From Planctomycetota bacterium (GTDB lineage: Bacteria; Planctomycetota; Phycisphaerae; SM23-33), in contig JAJRYB010000118.1 of NCBI GenBank assembly GCA_024275995.1, forward strand, positions 1 to 44,756: a stretch of 44,756 bases of DNA. Reading direction: 5' to 3'. The notes under the pieces were generated by a model that was given only the letters and a program-made list of their open reading frames with translations, made no database searches and was not told the DNA's origin. The position numbers were made by a program, and so were the translations under genes. Shown piece by piece: positions 8,970 through 16,492 of the stretch; position 1 is the stretch's first letter, and each line of letters opens with the position of its first letter.

Positions 8970-10046
8970 GTGACTGACGAAAAAGTACCGGTCGTTGAAA
9001 AACCGATGGGTCAGGACGACATACAGGCGGCCCAACGGCTCGCCGAGGCGTACAAGACGATCCGCGCGGAGATGTCCCGCGCTATCGTCGGGCAGGAGCA
9101 GGTTCTTGAAGAGCTGCTGATGTGCATTTTCGCGCGTGGGCACGCCATTCTGGAAGGTGTTCCGGGGCTGGCGAAAACCCTGATAGTTTCCTCGCTGTCG
9201 AAATGCCTGGATCTGCAGTTCGCCCGCATTCAGTTCACGCCCGACCTGATGCCCTCCGATATCACGGGTACCGAGGTTATCGAGGAGGACAAGGCCTCCG
9301 GAGCCCGCGAGTTCAAGTTCCTCAAGGGACCGATCTTCAGCAATATCATCCTCGCCGACGAGATCAACCGCACGCCTCCCAAGACGCAGGCGGCGCTGCT
9401 GGAAGCGATGCAGGAGAGGCAGGTATCGGTGGGTGGAAACCGTATGCCGATGATGGCCCCGTTTTTTGTCCTTGCGACGCAGAACCCCATCGAACAGGAA
9501 GGAACCTATCCCCTGCCCGAAGCGCAGCAGGACAGGTTCATGTTCAAGATTTTCGTAGACTATCCAACGTGGGACGAGGAGTTCGACGTCGTCCGCCTGA
9601 CCACGGCGATCGAGGATGTCCAGTTGAAGCCGGTCCTCGGCGGAGAGGATATCCTCCAACTCCAGGATATTATCCGCCGGGTTCCCGTCGCCGGACACGT
9701 TATTGAGTATGCGATGCGCCTGGTCCGATCGACGCGCGTGACCGAGACGGACATACCCGAAATCGTGAGGGATTACGTCTCGTGGGGCGCCGGACCGCGC
9801 GCCTGCCAGTACCTCATCATGGGCGGAAAGGTCCGGGCTGTGCTGCACGGGCGGTTCCACGTGAGCACCGAGGACATCCACGCCGTCGCCAAGCCGGTCC
9901 TGCGACACCGCCTGGTGACCAACTTCAACGCCGACGCGGAAGGTTACTCCACCGACAAGATCATCGAGAAACTTCTGGAGATCATCCCCGCCAAGGAAAG
10001 CCCCATCGCCTCAAATCCAGCCACCGCAAAGGCGGTCAGGGAATAG
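8970..10046 (+). CDS. MoxR-family AAA+ ATPase
   Basis: 358 residues from a GTG start, chosen because AAGGAG lies six bases upstream; a start at 8922 in the same frame has no such signal. Walker A is GVPGLAKT (residues 63-70) and Walker B is ILADEINR. The sensor region ATQNPIEQEGTYPLPEAQ and the C-terminal lid are those of MoxR ATPases. These act as chaperone-like ATPases paired with VWA-domain proteins, often helping metal insertion or complex assembly. Here it heads a row of DUF58, BatA-like and VWA genes, the usual MoxR partners, with only 24 bases to the next gene. Confidence 0.95.
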   Translation: MTDEKVPVVEKPMGQDDIQAAQRLAEAYKTIRAEMSRAIVGQEQVLEELLMCIFARGHAILEGVPGLAKTLIVSSLSKCLDLQFARIQFTPDLMPSDITGTEVIEEDKASGAREFKFLKGPIFSNIILADEINRTPPKTQAALLEAMQERQVSVGGNRMPMMAPFFVLATQNPIEQEGTYPLPEAQQDRFMFKIFVDYPTWDEEFDVVRLTTAIEDVQLKPVLGGEDILQLQDIIRRVPVAGHVIEYAMRLVRSTRVTETDIPEIVRDYVSWGAGPRACQYLIMGGKVRAVLHGRFHVSTEDIHAVAKPVLRHRLVTNFNADAEGYSTDKIIEKLLEIIPAKESPIASNPATAKAVRE

Positions 10047-10070
10047 TCAACCGATCAACAGGTGTGACGC

Positions 10071-11015
10071 ATGGCCCAGACGCAGACAAAAGAAGAGCTG
10101 ACGAAATACCTCGACCCGAAGGTACTCTCGAAGATCACGCGCCTGGACCTCCAGGCGCGCCTGGTCGTCGAGGGGTTTATTTCGGGCCTGCACCGTAGCC
10201 CGTTCCACGGGTTTTCCGTCGAGTTCGCCTCGCATCGGGAATATGTCTGGGGCGACGATATCAAGCACATCGACTGGAAGGTCCAGGCACGCACCGACCG
10301 CTTCTACATAAAGCAGTACGAGGAGGAAACGAACCTCAAGGCGACGTTCCTGCTCGACGCGAGCGAGTCGATGCTGTACGGCGCGGCCGGGAAAAAGGAC
10401 GGTCTGACCAAGTACCAATACGCAGCCGCAGTGGCGGCGTCGCTGGGGTTCCTTCTGCTCCAACAGCAGGACGCCGTGGGACTGGCGGTGTTCGACGAAG
10501 ATCTGCGGACGTATCTGCCCGCCTCGGCGAACCCCAATCACATAAAGTCGCTCGTGCATGCGATGGCGATCAACAATCCAAAGCTAAAGACCTCCATGGA
10601 GGGCATCTGCCACTCGATGGCGGAGAAGATCGCCCGACGCGGGCTTGTGTGCCTGGTGAGCGACCTGTTCTGCGACGTGGATGGGCTGCTGCGGGGGCTT
10701 CAGCATTTCCGCCACTACGATCACGAAGTTGTGGTGCTGCACGTAATGGACGCCGACGAACTTACGTTTCCCTTCCAGGGGAACACGATGTTCCGCGGAA
10801 TGGAGGAAACGGGGCGCCTGACGGTGGAACCCCGCGCACTGCGACAAGGCTACCTCGAGTCGGTCGAGGCGTTCTGCAAGGAAGTTAAACGCAAGTGCGT
10901 CGCGAACAGGATTGATTACAAGCTGATTTCCACTACGGATCATTTGGACGCGGCACTGCTGGAATTCCTTGCCGCACGCGCCGCGGCTACAAAGAAATCA
11001 GGCGCGAAAAGATAA
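10071..11015 (+). CDS. DUF58 domain protein
   Basis: A 314-residue cytoplasmic protein without membrane segments. The diagnostic DUF58 stretch GDDIKHIDWKVQARTDRFYI is followed by a VWA-like metal site at FLLDASESM, the MIDAS pattern DxSxS. DUF58 proteins are near-constant neighbours of MoxR and are thought to be its VWA adaptor. The gene sits between MoxR and the BatA-like gene. Its stop codon directly abuts the hairpin at 11016. Confidence 0.93.
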   Translation: MAQTQTKEELTKYLDPKVLSKITRLDLQARLVVEGFISGLHRSPFHGFSVEFASHREYVWGDDIKHIDWKVQARTDRFYIKQYEEETNLKATFLLDASESMLYGAAGKKDGLTKYQYAAAVAASLGFLLLQQQDAVGLAVFDEDLRTYLPASANPNHIKSLVHAMAINNPKLKTSMEGICHSMAEKIARRGLVCLVSDLFCDVDGLLRGLQHFRHYDHEVVVLHVMDADELTFPFQGNTMFRGMEETGRLTVEPRALRQGYLESVEAFCKEVKRKCVANRIDYKLISTTDHLDAALLEFLAARAAATKKSGAKR

Positions 11016-11073
11016 ATCTGAAATCTGAAATCTGAGATTCGAGATTTGGGATCTCAGATTTGAGATTTGAGAT
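11016..11073 (+). repeat. Hairpin of tandem AAATCTG heptamers between DUF58 and BatA-like genes
   Basis: Two 23-base arms (11016-11038 and 11051-11073), each made of three ATCT(G/C)AA-type heptamers, are inverted copies with two mismatches around a 12-base loop. The element starts at the first base after the DUF58 stop and ends 12 bases before the next ATG. It could attenuate, stabilise or process the mRNA. There is no T tract, so it is not a classical terminator. Confidence 0.75.
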
Positions 11074-11085
11074 CGAGAGCTGAAT

Positions 11086-13617
11086 ATGCCATTCATACAT
11101 CCTGCGATATTCTGGACGGGCCTGGGACTTGTGTCGCTGCCGATTATCATTCACCTGCTGAACCGTCGGAGGTTCAGGGTGCTCGATTGGGCGGCGATGA
11201 GGTTCCTGCTGGACTCCATCCGCAAAAACCGTCGCCGCCTGCGTATCGAGGAACTCATCCTGCTGATCTTGCGCTGCCTGATTATCTTTCTGCTGGCCTG
11301 CATGGTGGCGAGATTCACCGGCTGTGCGGCGACGGATATCCTGCCGGCTGGAACGTCCGGATCGAAGTCCGTCGTCTTTGTTCTGGACGACAGCTATTCC
11401 ATGGGCCAGAAACTCGGCGCCGGAACGCTCTTCGCCGCGGCGAGAACCGACCTGCAGGAAAAAATCGCCTCCGTACCGGAGTCCGATCGTGCGGCGATTT
11501 TGCTGACTTCCCGCCCCAGACGCCGCGAGGCATTTTTCGACCTGAACAACATTACCGATGGGGAGGGTTTGCTCGATCAGGTCAAAATGCTTCGACCTTC
11601 CGATATCCGGACGGACCTTTCCGAGACGCTGGAGACGGCGATCCGGATATTCAACGACGTCCAGACGGGTTCGAAACGCCTGTACGTGCTCAGCGACTTT
11701 CGGCGTGTGGACCTCGCCGATCGCCAACAGATTCGCGAGATCGGCAAGAAGTTCGCCCGCCTGAAGAAACAGGGCGTCGAGGTCGTCGTCATGGACTACG
11801 GCCGGGATGTCACGAACAATCTGACCGTGGAGAACGTCAGACTTCTGGACAGGTTCGTGGTGGCGAAATCCCCCACGCCGGCGCGCATCGGCCTGAGTGT
11901 CCGGAACAACGGACCGTCCGAAGTTCAGGACGTCCAGGTGCATTTGGAAGCCCGTTTCCAGGCAGGTGGCCGGACCGTCGGGTCCTCCCTTGGCGCGCGG
12001 ACGATCGCGTCCATCCTTCCGGGCGAGAGCGTGTCGCTGGAGATACCCTTTACGCCAACCGAGGCGGGTTCGGCGGTATTGACCGTGAAGCTCCAGCCGG
12101 ACGAACTTCCCGGCGATAACGTCGCGCATGTCGCCATGAACGTTCGCAAGGCGCTGAAAGTGCTGATCCTGGACGGTAATCGCAGTCTGACCGAGCCTGA
12201 AGAAAGCGAATCGTTCTTCTTTTCGCGCGCGATCGATCCGAACGGTGACGGCGGCTACGGAAACCGCGCGGAGGTCTTTTCCGCCGAATCCGTCGACGAG
12301 GTGGATTTCGACAAGTACGACGTGGTGGCGCTGCTGAACGTCCGGGATTTTCCGTCCCGGCGCGATCCGCAGGGCAAGATCGTCTATCCGCGCCTGGACG
12401 CGCTGGAGCGATACGTTGCTTCGGGCGGCGGACTGATTGTATTCACCGGCGAGAACGCCAACCCGACGTTCTACAACGGACCCCTGTACGCCGGGGGTTC
12501 CGGCCTCAACCCGTTCCGCCTCGGCGAACGTAAGGGCGATCCGACGCAACTGGAAAAATTCTTCCAGCTCGATCCGAAATCAATCGCGGACGTGCGGTTC
12601 CTGCGCATCTTCGCCGGCGAAGCTGCCGGGTTCACCAGGCTCATCCGGTTCACCGCTTTCCACGCCGCCCAGGAGCGCGCCGCGGCGGTTGCGGACGGCC
12701 GGGCAGGTCGCCCGAAGGTGCTCGCCCGGTTTACCGATTCGCAGAACTCCCCAGCCATCGTCGGCAGACAGTTCGGCCGGGGGCGCGTGCTCATGTTCTA
12801 CACGACCGCCTCCAAACGATGGAACGATTGGCCGATCGAGACGGAGATCGGCACGTACGTTACGGTCCTCCAGGACGCCATGACGTACCTGGCGCGTCCG
12901 CAAATCGCCGGGTATACCGAGCGGATCGGCGTTCCGGTTGTGTTCGAGCTGGGAGGCGCCCTGAAAGACGCCACCGGCGCCCTGATGCGCTTGCCGAACT
13001 ATCCCGATCAACCCGATCGCACGCCGGGTTACGCCTTCGACATCCTTGCGGCGAAGATCCGCAGCGTCGCCGACGAGTTGGAAGACGCCGGAGTCGCCGG
13101 ACTGACCGTTCGTGCGCTGCGGGAGTCGTTGCGTAAAGCCAGGCAAAAATGCGTCGGGCAGGACTCGACGGGTTTCAAGGCCGAGTTGGATAAGATTACC
13201 GGGCAGTTGAAGGCGTCCGAATCGCAGCTCCAGAGCGTCCGGGACGTTCGCGACGCGCTGGACGAGAAGTTGAACGACCACTGGCAGGGGCTTCTTCAGC
13301 GCGAGTTCCACGTGCCGTCCAGATTTTCCGGCGTCTACAAGGTGCTGCTCGAGATCGCCGGCGAGAAGAAGCGGGAAATACTTTTCGCACGCAACGTGGA
13401 CCCCGTCGAAGGCCGGTTGGCGCCGGCCGGTAAAGAAGGAATCACCACCGCGCTGGGCAGCGGCGATTACATTTACGTGGATCGCACGCAGCAGCAGGCC
13501 GAGGCCACGACCTCCGTTCGCCAGGACCAGGAATACTGGGTGTGGGCGCTGGTGGCGCTGCTGGTGCTGTTGGCGGTAGAAACGTTCCTCGGTCAGCGGT
13601 TCGGACATTACTCCTGA
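11086..13617 (+). CDS. BatA-like membrane protein with VWA domain
   Basis: 843 residues. The N-terminus (FIHPAIFWTGLGLVSLPIII, then LLNRRRFRVLDWAAMRFL) is the BatA/aerotolerance N-terminal domain with two membrane helices, the second at about residues 58-76. A VWA domain starts at FVLDDSYSMG with an intact DxSxS. It is followed by a CARDB-like beta region and a GATase1-like segment (ASGGGLIVFTGENA). A coiled-coil stretch and a C-terminal membrane helix (VWALVALLVLLAVE) complete it. The bulk should face the periplasm. Such proteins partner MoxR ATPases in Bat-type loci. The next gene starts 20 bases downstream. Confidence 0.9.
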   Translation: MPFIHPAIFWTGLGLVSLPIIIHLLNRRRFRVLDWAAMRFLLDSIRKNRRRLRIEELILLILRCLIIFLLACMVARFTGCAATDILPAGTSGSKSVVFVLDDSYSMGQKLGAGTLFAAARTDLQEKIASVPESDRAAILLTSRPRRREAFFDLNNITDGEGLLDQVKMLRPSDIRTDLSETLETAIRIFNDVQTGSKRLYVLSDFRRVDLADRQQIREIGKKFARLKKQGVEVVVMDYGRDVTNNLTVENVRLLDRFVVAKSPTPARIGLSVRNNGPSEVQDVQVHLEARFQAGGRTVGSSLGARTIASILPGESVSLEIPFTPTEAGSAVLTVKLQPDELPGDNVAHVAMNVRKALKVLILDGNRSLTEPEESESFFFSRAIDPNGDGGYGNRAEVFSAESVDEVDFDKYDVVALLNVRDFPSRRDPQGKIVYPRLDALERYVASGGGLIVFTGENANPTFYNGPLYAGGSGLNPFRLGERKGDPTQLEKFFQLDPKSIADVRFLRIFAGEAAGFTRLIRFTAFHAAQERAAAVADGRAGRPKVLARFTDSQNSPAIVGRQFGRGRVLMFYTTASKRWNDWPIETEIGTYVTVLQDAMTYLARPQIAGYTERIGVPVVFELGGALKDATGALMRLPNYPDQPDRTPGYAFDILAAKIRSVADELEDAGVAGLTVRALRESLRKARQKCVGQDSTGFKAELDKITGQLKASESQLQSVRDVRDALDEKLNDHWQGLLQREFHVPSRFSGVYKVLLEIAGEKKREILFARNVDPVEGRLAPAGKEGITTALGSGDYIYVDRTQQQAEATTSVRQDQEYWVWALVALLVLLAVETFLGQRFGHYS

Positions 13618-13637
13618 GGAAACAAGAATAGGACGAG

Positions 13638-16196
13638 ATGAACGCGATACTGGAATGGTTGTTGGGTCTGGATACCGGCGAACTGGCGGGAACGGACTGG
13701 GACTTCGGATTTCTCGCCGAGTACGACCAGTATGTAACCCTGCTTATGGTCGTCGTGTTCGCGGCGATGGTGTACCTTGTCGTTCGCAGCTATCGTCGCG
13801 AAGGTGATGCGCCGGCCCGCGCCAAGGGTATCATGACCGGTCTGCGGATTTTCGTGATCTTCCTGGTATTCCTCGTGTTGTTCCAGCCGGCGATAGTGCT
13901 TCATATCAGCAACACGGTATACCGGTCGGTTGTGGTTCTGCTGGACGACAGCCTGTCGATGTCCCACGCCGATCGCTATACGGATAAAGATGTTTCCGAC
14001 GCCAAAGGTCAGACGGTGGAGTTTTTGCAAATCAAGCCCGAATTGCTCCAGAAATTAAAACGTGTCGATCTTGTCCGCATGGCGTTGGATCGGTCGAACG
14101 GCGTGCTGGATCGTCTGCGGGCCAACCACCGCCTTCTCCTGTACCGGTTCCCGTCGTCGGACTCCGGGCAGGATAAATATGTTGAACTTCTGGGCCGGTT
14201 CGAGCCGGAAAACGGCGACGCGCAGGGCGATCAGGCGACGTCGAAACCGGCGCGCCCGGCAAGCGTGTTGGACGGACTTACTTCGGCGGGAACGCAAACG
14301 AACATTCCCCGCGCCCTGCGCGAGGTGGTCAGGTCTTTGCAGGGCAGGCAGGTTGCCGGGGTGGTAATCATCAGCGACGGCCGGGTGACCAGGCAGGGCG
14401 CCGGCGACGGTATAAGCGGCGCGCGCGATTATGCCCGCAAAAGCGGCATGCCGGTCTACACCGTGCTCGTGGGCGATTGGACCCAGCCGAAGAACCTGAC
14501 GATCACCGCCTTGGGGGCGCCGCGGGAAGTGCGCCGCTCGATGGACGTGGAGTTTACCGTCGCCCTGACGCACCGGAAACTCGACGGCGAGAACGTCATC
14601 GTCGTGCTCGAACGTCGCAAGGCGGACGATCGTGAATGGACCGAGGTCGCTTCCAGCGATCCGGTGTCGCTCGCGCGTCACTCGAACGATTCCGATAAAG
14701 GGTCTACCGCGCCGCAGGTTGTCACGATTCGCCACCGGCCGGACGAACTCGGCGAGTTTGTCTATCGGGCGCGCGTCAAGCCGATCGGCGGCGAGCAGAA
14801 CGAAGCCGACAACGTCGCCGAGGCGGTCGTGAAGGTCTCCGACGAGAAAATCCGTATTCTGCTGATCAGCGGGGACGCCGGAAAGGAATTCCAGTTCCTT
14901 CGCGATTTCCTGTTCCGCCAGAAGGACCTGTACCGCCTGAGCGTCTGGCAGCAGGACGCGGACGTCGAGGTCAACCAGCTTGCTTCGACCGGTATGAAGC
15001 TCACGCAGTTGCCGCAAACCCTCTCCGAGCTGATCGGCGTTCCCGGCGACAAGAAGAAGCCGGGATACGACGTTGTGATCCTCTACGACCCCCAGCCCAC
15101 GGACAAGGGCTTCGACGACAACTTCGCCAGGCTGATAAGCCAGTTCGTTCGCAAGCATCGCGGCGGGTTGTGTTTCATAGCCTCCAACAAGTACACCGAA
15201 CAGGTGCTCGGCCGGGATCCGCTTTTCAAACCGCTCTCCGAACTGATACCGGTGTCCGTGGGATCGACGGCAGGAGACGTTGTGCGTCGGATATACGAGC
15301 GGGAGACAGAACCCTGGCAGGTGCGTCTGACACCCTACGGCGTAGACCATCCGATAATGAGGCTGGACGGATCGACGAGCGAATCACGCGAACGCTGGAG
15401 CGAGCTTGCGGGTATCTACTGGTCGCACCCCGTCCACAAGGTAAAACCGGCGGCGCGCGTGCTGGCGGAGAGTTCCAACCCGATGCGCAGAACGAGCAAA
15501 AAGAAACCCGAACCGCTTGTCGCCGTCCAGGCCGTCGGAACCGGGCGGGTGGTGTACGTCGGGACGGACGAGACCTGGCGGTGGCGCCTGCTTCCCGAGT
15601 TGCATCGGAGGTTCTGGTCGAACGTTGTGCGATACCTGGCGAGTCTCAAGGCGCGTCAGATAATTATTACCGCCGGCGGCGACCGGTTCGAAGTCGGCGG
15701 GAAAATAACCGTCGAGGCGGAGGCCTACGACGAAAATTTCAATCCGCGCAAAGACGAAACGCTCGACATCGAGATGACGGACGTCAAGACCGGAAAGTCC
15801 GAGACGCTCCGTCTGGAGAAGGTCGCCGGCAGGGACGGACGATACCGGATAACGATTCCGGCACTGCACACGGGCACCTACGAATTGACGGCGTTGAAGG
15901 GCGACCCGCAGGCAAGGGAAAAGGTGGCGGTCAAGCGGATCACCATCGAGCTTTCGCAGGAAGAAATGCGGCGTCTCGACGCGGACGTCGAGACGATGAA
16001 GGGATTGGCGACGCGGGATAGGAATTTCCTGAACCTCTGGGAAATCGACAGGCTCGCCGAGCTCATGCCCTCCAAACCACTGCCGATCATCCGCGACGAG
16101 CGAATGGAGATATGGGATTCCAATCTTACGCTGCTGCTGATCGTGATCCTTCTGGGAATCGAGTGGCTCCTTCGTAAAAAGTACAACATGGCCTAG
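13638..16196 (+). CDS. VWA-like large membrane protein
   Basis: 852 residues with two N-terminal membrane helices (YVTLLMVVVFAAMVYLVV and a second around IFVIFLVFLVLFQPA) and one C-terminal helix (LTLLLIVILLGIEWLL). The first VWA strand VVVLLDDSLSMSHADR keeps DxSxS. A GATase1-like middle (KHRGGLCFIASNKYTEQV) and a beta-rich C-terminal region (residues about 670-770) follow. It is similar in build to the preceding BatA-like protein and may form a pair with it. Its exact role is unknown. Confidence 0.85.
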   Translation: MNAILEWLLGLDTGELAGTDWDFGFLAEYDQYVTLLMVVVFAAMVYLVVRSYRREGDAPARAKGIMTGLRIFVIFLVFLVLFQPAIVLHISNTVYRSVVVLLDDSLSMSHADRYTDKDVSDAKGQTVEFLQIKPELLQKLKRVDLVRMALDRSNGVLDRLRANHRLLLYRFPSSDSGQDKYVELLGRFEPENGDAQGDQATSKPARPASVLDGLTSAGTQTNIPRALREVVRSLQGRQVAGVVIISDGRVTRQGAGDGISGARDYARKSGMPVYTVLVGDWTQPKNLTITALGAPREVRRSMDVEFTVALTHRKLDGENVIVVLERRKADDREWTEVASSDPVSLARHSNDSDKGSTAPQVVTIRHRPDELGEFVYRARVKPIGGEQNEADNVAEAVVKVSDEKIRILLISGDAGKEFQFLRDFLFRQKDLYRLSVWQQDADVEVNQLASTGMKLTQLPQTLSELIGVPGDKKKPGYDVVILYDPQPTDKGFDDNFARLISQFVRKHRGGLCFIASNKYTEQVLGRDPLFKPLSELIPVSVGSTAGDVVRRIYERETEPWQVRLTPYGVDHPIMRLDGSTSESRERWSELAGIYWSHPVHKVKPAARVLAESSNPMRRTSKKKPEPLVAVQAVGTGRVVYVGTDETWRWRLLPELHRRFWSNVVRYLASLKARQIIITAGGDRFEVGGKITVEAEAYDENFNPRKDETLDIEMTDVKTGKSETLRLEKVAGRDGRYRITIPALHTGTYELTALKGDPQAREKVAVKRITIELSQEEMRRLDADVETMKGLATRDRNFLNLWEIDRLAELMPSKPLPIIRDERMEIWDSNLTLLLIVILLGIEWLLRKKYNMA

Positions 16197-16492
16197 CGGA
16201 GCGAACGCAACCGACGGCCTAAAAGTGAATTAGTCACAATGACTGATTTGCTGGAGTTTATAGGGTTAAGGTTGACTGGTTAATTGGTTAACCGGTTAAT
16301 CAGTAAAAACTTACCAGAATTCCGCCGATATGCGCCGCTCTGGCGAGTGGCGCAAACGATAAAAAATGTTACTTGGTTGAAGCGGGCATGGTTTTTGCCA
16401 GTTAACCAGTTAACCAGTTAACGAATTAACTTATTACTCAAACGGTCAGTTTGAGTAAGTGAAATCGCTGACGAAAAGCGACGGAAAGTACA
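16197..16492. repeat. Gap with GGTTAACT-type repeat arms and a perfect 10-bp hairpin
   Basis: Arm 1 (16271-16304) holds three copies of a GGTTAA(C/T)N octamer; arm 2 (16396-16430) holds the same octamer inverted (CAGTTAAC three times). About 90 bases lie between them, including a TGCGCC/GGCGCA stem. After arm 2 comes a perfect hairpin, TTACTCAAAC-GGTCA-GTTTGAGTAA (16434-16458), ending 34 bases before the next ATG. No gene is seen. The second hairpin is well placed for an operator or mRNA control element. Confidence 0.7.

Noticed and set aside
10987-12549. A 520-codon minus-strand frame opposite the BatA-like gene.
   Set aside because: It reads through the AAATCTG hairpin as ISNLKSEIPNLESQI, which is repeat-derived, and it is antisense to a real gene.
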